Below are positions 43,192-52,892 of a stretch of DNA of 64,000 nucleotides, in pieces. This stretch comes from Symbiodinium natans (Eukaryota > Sar > Dinophyceae > Suessiales > Symbiodiniaceae). The stretch covers positions 2,501 through 66,500 of the forward strand of contig CAJNDS010000478.1 in NCBI GenBank assembly GCA_905221605.1. Direction: 5' to 3'. Each line of letters opens with the position of its first letter. The stretch's first letter is position 1. The notes under the pieces were generated by a model. It was not told where the DNA came from, did not search any database, and saw only the letters and a program-made list of their open reading frames with translations. Both the position numbers and the translations under genes were made by a program.

Positions 43192-45053
43192 GAACCGGCC
43201 AGTTGGTGACAAGCCAATGGATATGCGAGCTTTTCCCCGGGGTGTATGTCAAGATATTGGATGTGGATACGGATGCCAAGATCGGACGGCAGCGCGCGTT
43301 GGTCAAGACCCAGCTTTCATTCATAAGGGGATGGATCAGCATACGGACTTCCAGGAGCAGCTATTTGGTTGAAGCATGTTCTGAAGATGAATGTTGCTTA
43401 TTCGACTTGCCGGGTTCGAATCAGATTTGTGGCTGTGAGCTGCGGTCAGATCCTTCGGGCCTTGCTGGTGTGATACGAAACTTAACTTCCCACATCAAGC
43501 GCCAACCAGATTTTGGGACGCTGACATCCGCTGACTTCATTGTATCCCAGAGGCTGCAATCACTGTTCAGAGTTGCCAGTGGTGGGGACAACGCCAATTT
43601 GGACGCACAGCGATTACGCTGGAGTCTGTGGGCAACCTTAAGCCCAAACAGGAGCTCGCCGGAAGGCCTTGCCATCCTTGCGGTTGTCATGCTGCAGCTT
43701 CGTGACGCCATTCTTGAGATGGACAGCTTGCTGATGCGGCTGCATGAGGAGTTCGTGTGCTTAGAAGACACGGATGCCGAAGCCTTGTTCAATGCTTCTG
43801 GTGAAACGCACGCGGCAGCTATGAAAGCCAAACAGCTGAGTCAGAGATGTAGACATGTCGCAAACACGATCACACTTCCTAGTTCCGCGTGGTTTGCCCA
43901 TTTGCCGAATCCAGCTTCCATCGTTGTCGATCTAGCGAGAGGGGAGGAGGCCCTTTTGGAGCTACACGACGAGAAGGCAGTGCTGGCAAACCAACGGCGC
44001 ATTCTCATAGCCCGGGTCAAAGCGGCGGTGGAAGCGAGGGCCGCAACGGAAGCTGTGTCCGCAGCTTCCCTATTGGCCGAGGCCCTTCGACCAGACAAGC
44101 GTTTGGATTTCCCTTTGGTGACAGAGTTCTGCGACCGTGCCACAAGCGACAAAGCCGAACTTGCAGATGTGGTGGATGCCCTGACACAAGTTCTGAAAGA
44201 AAACCAGGGGCTGCCCTTGCTGCCGCAGCGTTTGAAGGCATTGACCCTCACAAACGAGTTGATGTATGATGATGCCGCTCGCCAAGCCTTTGCTCGTCAT
44301 CCAGGCTTTCTGTCGGTCCTGATGTCGATGGGTTCGACCGATTCGACCGATTCGACCGCTAGCGTTACATCTCCTATACCTCCTGGCGTTGCTTTTGATT
44401 TGGCAGCTGCCAATGCTCAGTTGCTCACAACCGAAATTGCACGGCGTGTGAGCACAGAAGCAGCCTCATTAAAAGCAGGTTGCTTTGCAGTTGCTCCAGC
44501 TGCTCAAGGTTCGGTTGCTGCGCCATCATGGCTTGTGTCAGTTGCACGCACCCCAGGTCGACAGACTGGACAAACGCAGCATGTCTTGTCTTGGCCACAT
44601 ACTTGCAGTGCGCTCAATGCTTTGCGCGCAAGCCTTCAGAGCGGCGCAGCATCAACCCAGGACATTACTAGCGTCTTGGACCATATTTACCGCAGCCTGG
44701 ATGAAGCAACCGGCCAAGTATCACAGCTGCGAAAGTCACTGGACCACACCATTTCAGCTGATGTTGGCGAACTGATCGACAACTTTTTGCTGTCTGCTAC
44801 GCGCGTTAATTCTCGTGTGCTTGAATGGAAATGTACGGCTGTTAACGCACTGGATGAGGCCGAGGCTTCTGTTGCCAACAGTTCGCCGTCACCCCTGTCA
44901 AACAGAGGGCAGCGCAAACACCTCGCAAAACTGTTGGACCGAGCCGAAAGTGCTGGGGAAAGCTTAAATACTTGCCTGACAGTTCTTCTGGCCCGTCGCC
45001 CCACTGATGGAGAGCTGCCATGGCTAATGCCAGATGGGCCAGCGCCAGCATGA
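43122..45053 (+). CDS. 643-residue protein with SH3-like N-terminus and possible ENTH/VHS-like domain
   Basis: An uninterrupted frame, so intronless over its length. Residues about 35-88 (GVYVKILDVDTD ... RGWISIRTSRSSYLVEAC) resemble a small SH3-like beta domain frequent in dinoflagellate proteins, with a GW-x-S-x-x-T core. Residues about 150-325 are helical, with a likely coiled coil at about 270-325 rich in Ala, Glu and Arg. Residues about 328-402 (from LDFPLVTEFCDRAT through LKALTLTNELMYDD to FLSVLMSM) fit the helix pattern of ENTH/VHS superhelices, which bind phosphoinositides or cargo in vesicle traffic; this is a tentative match. A tandem STDSTDSTAS follows, encoded by a 9-bp repeat. 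The C-terminal third is helical without a known domain. The start could equally be Met23 at 43188. Confidence 0.6.
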   Translation: MDHSSDPAIGRGDVGRITHQATMRTGQLVTSQWICELFPGVYVKILDVDTDAKIGRQRALVKTQLSFIRGWISIRTSRSSYLVEACSEDECCLFDLPGSNQICGCELRSDPSGLAGVIRNLTSHIKRQPDFGTLTSADFIVSQRLQSLFRVASGGDNANLDAQRLRWSLWATLSPNRSSPEGLAILAVVMLQLRDAILEMDSLLMRLHEEFVCLEDTDAEALFNASGETHAAAMKAKQLSQRCRHVANTITLPSSAWFAHLPNPASIVVDLARGEEALLELHDEKAVLANQRRILIARVKAAVEARAATEAVSAASLLAEALRPDKRLDFPLVTEFCDRATSDKAELADVVDALTQVLKENQGLPLLPQRLKALTLTNELMYDDAARQAFARHPGFLSVLMSMGSTDSTDSTASVTSPIPPGVAFDLAAANAQLLTTEIARRVSTEAASLKAGCFAVAPAAQGSVAAPSWLVSVARTPGRQTGQTQHVLSWPHTCSALNALRASLQSGAASTQDITSVLDHIYRSLDEATGQVSQLRKSLDHTISADVGELIDNFLLSATRVNSRVLEWKCTAVNALDEAEASVANSSPSPLSNRGQRKHLAKLLDRAESAGESLNTCLTVLLARRPTDGELPWLMPDGPAPA

Positions 45054-47237
45054 AGTCAGGAAAAGCCTGCGTGTGCTTCCGTGCACTTCTGTGTGTTGGC
45101 CAGCTGGAGGCAAGGCCTGGTGGTGGGTTCTTGTGGATTTGAGTTCGATCACAGGGCATGCTATAGGAATACATTGAGTGCATCCGGCTCCTGCAATTAC
45201 GACCACTCCAGAGCCATAAACCCTGCAACTACTGTCTGCAACCCAGACGCGACACGAACCCACTGTTCGAACACAAGGCATGCTCCATGGATTTGTTGGT
45301 TGGTTCCCCCAGCGCACACATACATGCCCAAACGTAAGAAATGAAAAGGTTGTTGCTTGAATATGTTTAGGAAGAATGCTCAGCCGATCGACCCCTGTGA
45401 GAGACAGCCAGACTCGACTCAGGACCTGACGACATGGTCGAGGACAGTTTTGGCCGAGTGAAGCCACGTCCGGGTCGCAACGTCCATGCCGGCTACGCCA
45501 ACGAAGACGATGCGTGGCTCTCAGTAGCCTTTTTGTTGTGTGTGCATTTGCGTTGCCCTTTCCTTTACATTGCCCCCTTTCTGAGGAGCCACCCCCGCTG
45601 GCCAGGAGCTGAGAAGGTGATGTGCAACGCCGCGCAAAGCTGTGCAGTTCCGCGTGTTGAGGTCCCCGGCAGTGGTTTTGGCACATTCGGTGGCCTGAAC
45701 CCCCGGAGTGTCGACAAGCCTCTGTAAACTCCATTTGCCATCATTTGCCACGATGCGATGCTGCGATATTGCTTCCCTTTCTTGTACTAAGTACTGCTTG
45801 GTGCTGCCGCTAAAAGGCCTTGGCGGAATCCGTGGTTTCAGCACTCTCGGAAGTCTCGGAAGCAGAGGGCTCATCGCACACAAGGCGCTGCATCGAGTTT
45901 TGTCTTAATTTCGGTGGAGATGTCATGTGTGATTCAGAAGCTTTTTGTCTGGCTCCGTGGCCTGACAGGCACAGGCTGCGTGGGCCTTAGCATTGTGGCT
46001 CACTGACTGCAGAGCGCAGAAAGCGCCGAAGTCACAGGAAGAGATGCCAAACTCGAAACGTCAGGCAACCAGCAGCGATGAGGAGTTGGAAGAGGACGCC
46101 CAGATCCATGCACATCCACTGCCACATTTCCCCAGAATGTGCGGTGAGAAAGCAGTCATAGTCATTGTACCGCGTCTGCAAGGATCCTTCGATCAGTTAC
46201 GACGAAGTCACAAGATCCAAGCTTAGCTAACCGGGCTAACCGACATTGCCAAGACAAAAACAGGGCTTGGGAGTTTCAGACTGAGGTTTGCAGCAAGAGC
46301 TTCGTGGAGCTGGCATGGGCTCTGATACCATGCCTCGTTCATTTCCAGCTCTCGCCAGGAGATAAGTTCGCCAACCCAAAGTTTCAGGCTGGGAAAGAGG
46401 GACGTGAAGTCTGCAAACTCCCTGTGACGTGCGTGACGTGTGTGTGAGTGACGTGTGGCGCACTGTGCAACGTGTGTCTGACGTGCGGTACGCGGTCCTC
46501 CGGGGCCTGTTTGGGCCTCGCTTCCCGGGGATTTGCTTCTATTCTTTGGCTAGTCTTGGAGGTGGATCTTTGTGCAGCACTGGCTCGTTTGGGCAAATAG
46601 CTTTGCAAACAGAATGATAGGCTGTCAAGTATAGGGACATGTTTGATAAATTTGCTCGGTTTTTGGAGCCTTTGTTTTTGGGACGGGGGCATGCACTGTA
46701 GACCGTATCGCAGACCATGTATTTTGATTTAGTCTTGAGGATTTAGGGTTAAGAGTTTGGGTCTCTTGTTTTCCTCTTAACCACTGAAAAGCTCGCCTTG
46801 TTTCTTGCGCATCGTCCTTCCTTTTTGTTGGCGCCGCCATGCAATGAGCAAGAGAAGTTCTTGTCTTCCCTCTCATCTGTCATCACCCATCTTCTGTCTT
46901 CCTTGTCGGATTTTGTTTCGCTGCTCCATTCTGTAGCAGGAATGGTGAAGCCAGCATAGCCAGCGCGCCATTTAATGTTGGACCTGCTTTATGTAGCACA
47001 AAGGGTTCCCATTCTTAAGTGACACACAATGCTGCTCATCTCGCTGCTTCGCAGTGTGCTTACCCGGCATTCGTCACGAGGCCTGGATGTAAACAGTGCC
47101 ACACAGTTCCTAAACTGCTGATCGCATTAGCATGGAGCCTGCTGTTGCAGAGAGTGCTTGCACAAAAACCCAGAACCTTCAGTTGTCCTAAGTGTTGCCC
47201 CGCAATGTGGCTGGTCTGCTTGGGAGGTGGCAAAAAA
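45054..47237. other. No recognisable gene
   Basis: Frames at 45434-45727 and 45993-46226 are open without recognisable domains. A short GGGTTAAGAG remnant lies near 46745. Confidence 0.35.
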
Positions 47238-47266
47238 AAACCCTAAACCGTAACGGTTCAGGGTTT
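47238..47266. repeat. Head-to-head telomere-like hairpin
   Basis: AAACCCTAAACCGT (47238-47251) is followed after one A by ACGGTTCAGGGTTT (47253-47266), its inverted copy with one mismatch. Another GGGTTCAGGG follows at 47271. Confidence 0.85.
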
Positions 47267-48289
47267 AAAAGGGTTCAGGGCAAGCATCGAACAAAAACCC
47301 TCCTTTTGATTGTAGACAACACAACGACCGTCTCTGCGGCTGGAACTGAAACGTGACCTGTCCAAAATCGGTTTCATGACTTAACACAACACTCTCGAAC
47401 TCGTGTTCGACATGCTCTTGTTGTGGTGGGTTTGTTTTTTTTGGGTGCAGGTGCGTGCATGTGCGTGCGTGCAGGTGCACGCATGTGCATGCATGCAGGT
47501 GCGTGCGTGCGTGTACACAACATTACACAATACAGGTGCGCTTGTGTTCGCGTGGGGTGCGCGCGCGCGTGCTTTTCGGTGCGGTTGCGTCGAAAACCCT
47601 GATTCTAAGCCAAGGGCCTTTGGAAGCTGCAGTGTGCCGTCGCTATGTCATGTCATGAATGGGGGGAGCACCAGTTGGCCACTGGTCAAAGAGTATCAGT
47701 TTGTGACATCCTGACAGAACAGGCTGCATGTCGATTTCTCTTTCTCAGGGCTTTGGGATTTCCCAATGTCAGGATCACTTAGGTGACAACAGTCTCCATC
47801 ATTAAATTGCAATCTTCGCCATGTATGGGGGACTTAAGTTTTTTCGTTTCTCCCTGTGTGCGTGTGAGCGCGTGTGTGCATGGGTGCGTGCGTGGGAGTG
47901 TGTGATATGTGTGACGTGTGTCTGCAAGTCTGTTTCAAGTTGCCTCTTGTGTGGCTGCGATAGCTTTTGGCAGACGTGGGGCTTTTCTTTGTCCCTCTAC
48001 ATGTTTCAGGCGAGACTGAAGGAGGTGGAACGAAACGCTGATGGCCCGGGAGAGCTTGTGACGCCCTCGATTGAAACCCTCATTTGCCCCAGCCCTGGAC
48101 TACTTTCATGTAACACGCCCAGATTCACTGACTCAAGGCTCGCAGAAGACAAGAACTTATGCTAGAGGTGGCCTTCTGCCCTGGGCCCTCTTTTTGCGCT
48201 CGTTTTAGACTTCGGGCTGGAAGGTGCAGAGTGCAGTGCTGCCAAAGTATGGTTTTGAAGGCTCCCGCGTTGGCGACTAAGAGTTGGGG
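47267..48289. other. Gene-poor stretch with GT/GC simple sequence
   Basis: GTGC/GTGCAT-rich low-complexity DNA at about 47449-47580 and 47855-47930. Cys/Ala/Arg-rich frames there are repeat-driven. Confidence 0.45.
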
Positions 48290-49060
48290 CACTCACGCCT
48301 GTGGCATCACTCACTCCAAGATGCTCCAAGGCCGGAGTGTACAAGATGATGGCAGCCATGGGGCCATACGTCGCGTCCCCGGCTTCTTGTGCATTGCCGG
48401 GCGCTGTTCTGCTTCTGACAGAAGTAGCCGAGTTCCAGCCATAAGTCCTGCAGGTGGAGCGGCCTGAGTTCACTGAGCTTGCAGAAGAAATCAATGGCCA
48501 CATGCTCAGGACGACTTGCAGTGTCTTGCGCAGCGTAAAGGTCAGATACAGCTCGAGTCAAAATCCTCAGTGAAACTCCAGTGGCGCATGTCAACTAAGG
48601 GCTCTTGGGTCTGCGATCTCCTCCAGAGTGTGCCCGGCAATGGAATTGACTTGTATGCGCAGCATGATCAATGGAGGGTGCAGAGGTTGTTGCATGTCCC
48701 CCGGAAACAGCCGCACAGAGCTTGGACTAGAATGGTTCTGTAGATTTGTTCCATGCAGTCTGAACGCAAAGGGACTGCGACACCTGTTACTTGCCAGGAC
48801 TTGGCGGGGCTTGTCCAAAGCCAGGGCCGTAACACTACATGCCAAGATGCGCAGTTAGCTCAACAAGTCGACGCGCTGGTTGACCTGGAAAGGCATGTGC
48901 CAGGGCCAGCAAAGAGCAGGCAAGGGCATCAAGATCTGAGAGCCGTAGTCCACAACGTCTCGCAATGTGCTCTAGGCCTCCAATGGGTTGGATGAAATGC
49001 AGACCGCTGCCTACACTAATGGTAAGGACAAGGCAGAACTGATCGTCTGCACGACACAAG
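48290..49060 (-). CDS. Possible split minus-strand gene encoding helical repeats
   Basis: Three or four minus-strand segments in different frames look like one helical protein. About 48840-49000 reads GGLEHIARRCGLRLSDLDAL then ACSLLALAHAFPGQPARRL; about 48610-48720 reads FPGDMQQPLHPPLIMLRIQV then NSIAGHTLEEIADP; about 48420-48535 reads SRPEHVAIDFFCKLSELRPL then HLQDLWLELGYF. The spacing of Leu/Ala helices recalls RAP/OPR-type organelle RNA-binding repeat proteins, abundant in dinoflagellates, but no diagnostic motif is visible. Frame changes imply introns of about 80-120 bp. Speculative. Confidence 0.25.
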
Positions 49061-49541
49061 AGGGCAACAAAGCACAGTACAGCATAAAGAAGAGCATGTC
49101 ACATCTAACGGCTTGTGATGAACCAGGAGACGTATGACAATGTGAAAGGGATTCCGCAGCCAGGGCCAGCCGACGATTTTGTTCATTCGTCAACATTGCC
49201 TTATTCTTCTTGTGGAAGAGTTACTTCCATGTCAGGGTATGGCCGTCCGGCAAGAAGCCGCCTTTTAGGCTCTCCATCGCTGGAAGCCAGATCCTGAGAG
49301 CAAGCAACCATACCACGCAGCATGCAGTGCCATCTACAACTTGGAGCATGGCGAGAGGTTGGAACAGCTTCATACCGGATACGATGGAGACCAAGCCTCA
49401 GCTTATCAAGACTTTCACACTCATTGCCTCAACACACGACGTGGAATAGCTTGGGCATGGAGAAAGGCGAGTGTGACATCTGTGCAACAGAGAAGAAATT
49501 GAAACAGACGTGTGGTCGCCAGAGGGCATTGGAAGCACAAC
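49061..49541. other. No recognisable gene
   Basis: Short frames only. Confidence 0.35.
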
Positions 49542-50216
49542 CCTCCCGTCACAAGCGACCGAGAAGGAACATTAGGGAATGCTTACTGCCGATCTTGAGG
49601 CGTTTGGAGAATATTTTGCTTATAGTGTAACGATGATTCATCCATAGAATGCAGTCACATGGTAGGGATCGCATGGTGAGGAACAGAGAGTCACGGGCGA
49701 TCCATTCCAAAATGCGTCAAATGGGCCCAGCGCATGCGTAAAGACATGCTATGAGCGCGGCACAGCTAGCGCACCTCTGTCACTGGCATCCCAAGGCATG
49801 GAGAGGCGAAAGGACAAACTTTGACCGATGCACAGTGCGTTCTTGCAATGTTCACAGCAAGCATGTCTCAAAATGTTGCTGTTTTTCATTGGTTTCTATC
49901 GAAGTACACTCTTCTCCCTTCACCAGAACCGAACGTGTCGAATTCTGAAACGCAAGATGCCTTGGGATGCCAGTGACAGAGGTGCGCTAGCTGTGCCGCG
50001 CTCATAGCATGTCTTTACGCATGCGCTGGGCCCATTTGACGCATTTTGGAATGGATCGCCCGTGACTCTCTGTTCCTCACCATGCGATCCCTACCATGTG
50101 ACTGCATTCTATGGATGAATCATCGTTACACTATAAGCAAAATATTCTCCAAAGGCCTCAAGATCGGCAGTAAGCATTCCCTAATGTTCCTTATCGGTCG
50201 CTTTGTGACGGGAGGG
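49542..50216. mobile_element. Near-perfect long inverted repeat (foldback), 258-bp arms
   Basis: Left arm 49542-49799 and right arm 49957-50216 are reverse complements. I find about two mismatches and a one-base insertion (CGCTTGTGACGG against CGCTTTGTGACGG) in what I compared. The spacer of 157 bp (49800-49956) is unique. Outside the arms similarity stops (left flank GGAAGCACAAC; right flank GCTGTCATGC). No transposase or other coding sequence is enclosed. It could be a foldback element, a template-switch inversion-duplication, a hairpin RNA source, or an assembly artefact. Confidence 0.85.
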
Positions 50217-50429
50217 GCTGTCATGCACATGCTCACGTTGCCTTGCCCTCCACTGCCCGGATGTTAAGAGTAGAAACGTTGCCAAGCCCATCAAGTGATG
50301 ATTTGTGGAACGCACGTGCGACAGTTCAGGTGGGAAGATGGTTTGTTTGTCTTTCCCATGGAGGTTGGCGACGATGGCAGTGACCCTGGTCCGTTGCACT
50401 GCAATGCGTTCTCAGACTGTCTTGAAGCT

Positions 50430-50483
50430 TCCTAAACCCTAAACCCTAAACTACCCCAAACCCTAAACTACCCTAAACCCTTT
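50430..50483 (-). repeat. Interstitial telomere-like tract
   Basis: CCCTAAA units interrupted by CTACCC. Confidence 0.85.
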
Positions 50484-50663
50484 TAGTTGATCTTTGATCT
50501 TGCTGGCCTAGGTTGGGACTGCTTCCAGCTCCTGGAGAATGGCAGCCGAGGGCTTCGGGATGTCTCAAGAACGGGCGCTTGATGCCATCAGACCTCGCGG
50601 AGTTTTTGCATGGCATTTCTTCTCGGGTGTTAAGAGTGCCTGTTGTTCTTGTTTTTTGTTGCT

Positions 50664-50692
50664 GAACCCTAAACGGCCCTAAACCCTAAACC
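50664..50692 (-). repeat. Interstitial telomere-like tract, short
   Basis: Three to four CCCTAAA units with a CGG interruption. Confidence 0.75.
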
Positions 50693-51777
50693 AGTCAACC
50701 CTGCGACGCGGAGTCGCCCCAGCTGTGTTTTGAAGAGGGGGCAAAAAAACCGAAACCCTCCGAGGTTGGGATCGCGTGATCTATCCCAGCATTGATGAGG
50801 CCCCGGAACACTGTTTTCCACGAGGATCCACGAGGTGAAGTGGTTTTCTCGACTTGGGGCAGGCCGGAGCCGAGGACAAGTACACGGCGCCCTTGCTTAC
50901 TTTTCTTACAGCTGCAAAACTGCTTTGACTCCTCTGCTGGAAGGTTTGCGGGCCTGATGACTCCGGGCAAAATAGGCGGACATCTTAGACGCAATGAGAC
51001 GTCTTAGACCTAATTTTGTTTTCTTGACTTTTGCCTGGCTCCGCATGGCTCCTCTTCGCCAGGAGTTGGCAGATCGGAAAATCGGAGAGCGAGGAGGACT
51101 GCTCTGCCATGCTTTGCTATCTGCCGTGATTGGGCAAGCAGCGCTTGGACCCTTGGCAATGTCCGACTCCGACAGTGTACTTCGCACCAGCACATTGATA
51201 GATGGTTTGTAGCGTTAGTCTGTTTTCAGGCATCCAGCTCGCTTGAGAGACAACAAATAGGGGTGGTTGCTCTTCGTTGGCAATCAGCAAGCACAAAAGT
51301 GCAAACGTGCCCCATCCAGAGGACGTTGACAAGGCTGCCTGTTGCATTCCTGCGGCACTGCCAGGCTACCCCTGGCTCCCACTTTGTCGTCTGTGTGTCG
51401 CTGGACGACAAGGGTAAAGTCTAGGACTCAGGAAGCTTCCAGACGCTTCCAGCATCAGCGCGCGGGCAAGACAGAGTTGTCATTGTTGCAGCTGATACCC
51501 AGCTTGGAATAGCTGAATAGCTTGCAGGTCAGCCGGGTGTCATGGGAGAAGCTGTGAGCGAACCTCTTCGTTTTGCCGCTGTGGCGGGTTTTGCTTGCTT
51601 TCAGCTCAAGAGCGCCTGTTTCCAGCTTGCATAAGGAGAGAAAGAAGCACTGGAGACGACAAACGGCTAGCAGCGCTCCTTATGTAACAGCGATGTGCAT
51701 ATGTGCTCCGGTCCTACGCTTTGCAAGCTCAGGACTAGGAGATAGTGACAAGACGCGCATAAGCCGACTTTAAAATA
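50693..51777. other. No recognisable gene
   Basis: Opposed short frames only, for example 50906-51193. Confidence 0.35.
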
Positions 51778-52075
51778 AGTGTGCGTGTGCATGTGTTCAT
51801 GTGTGTATGGGTGCATGTGTGCAATGTGTGTGGCTGTAAGTTGTACGTGTGTGCATGTGTGTGCGTGCGTGCGTGCTGCCTGCGTGCGTGCGTGCGTGCG
51901 TGCGTGCGTGGGTGGGTGTGTGTGTGTGTGTGTGTGTGTGTGTCTGTTCGTGTGTCTGTTTGCGTCTGTGTGAGTCTGTGTGTGTGTGTGTGTGATTCTG
52001 TGTGTGTCTGCATCCCTGCCTGCCTGCCTGCGTGCATGTGGGCGTGTGTCCCTGTCTGTGTGTGAGCGTGTGTTC
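51778..52075 (+). repeat. GT-rich low-complexity region
   Basis: TGTG, TGCG and TGTC units throughout, including a pure GT run at about 51917-51942. Long Cys/Val/Arg frames and their His/Thr complements are artefacts. Confidence 0.95.
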
Positions 52076-52892
52076 TTGCAACAGCGCGTAACGCGTACGT
52101 ATTCACCTCGTGTTGAATGCCACCAGCCTTGCTTTGAGGCGTGAGCATTCACTTCACTACGGTCTTCTGGCAGTGGCTCAAATAGCCGATGAGAAGTCAA
52201 CGGGTTAGTTTTAGAAGTTAGGACCTGCGAGAATTCAGCGGCTCGGCCCGACTTCAGCAAGCACGCCTGTGTTGTGCAAGTGCCAAAGCAGATCTGAAGA
52301 CTTCTCGAAATATGGGCTCCCGAGAGTTGCAAAGCTGACCGAGGTTGAGCGTGTTCCCGTCTCTCAGGCAGGGCACAGAGTGAAAATGAGTGAAGCGTAG
52401 TGAAGCCATATGTGAAACGCCGGGAACCCGAAAAACAAGGAGGAGCGGCATTGCGCTGCACGATGCACGATGCTGCACGCGGCAAGTGCAGGTCGCAATG
52501 ATTCCGCTCGGAGGCGGTCTTGGGCCAGGCACGTGAGTTCGACTTGGGGATAATGGCAGTCTGGAAATTCAATTAGCAATGCAAGTGACAATTCCCCAGA
52601 CCTCTACTGACATCATCTTAGAGGGCAAGTCTATGCAGACATCGCACACTTTAATGACGCAGCGGTCAGACAGCCACACAAGGTGGCAAATTCGTTGGAT
52701 GTGCTTTGTGTGGAAGCCTCCCACGTTGCCATGTCGCAGACACATGCAGGAAGACCCGACGCCTCCGGTCCATCCAACACTTGCACAGTCATAGCCCGTC
52801 ATAATTCAGCAATGGCATTCTGCCATCGCCACCGCCTGCCCTTAGTGTCGCTTTGTACTTTCTAAGGCTCTCGGTCAATTTAGGATGATTCA
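52076..52892. other. Upstream region of the methyltransferase-like gene
   Basis: No gene recognised. A pyrimidine-rich stretch ending in AG near 52,866 could be an acceptor for spliced-leader addition or cis-splicing, but this is not decisive. Confidence 0.3.

Noticed and set aside
43408-43424. GGTTCGAATC resembling a tRNA B box
   Set aside because: It lies inside the 643-residue coding frame, with no A box or cloverleaf around it.
51667-52572. 301-codon minus-strand ORF rich in His and Thr
   Set aside because: Its central part is the complement of GT-rich simple sequence; the ends show no domain.
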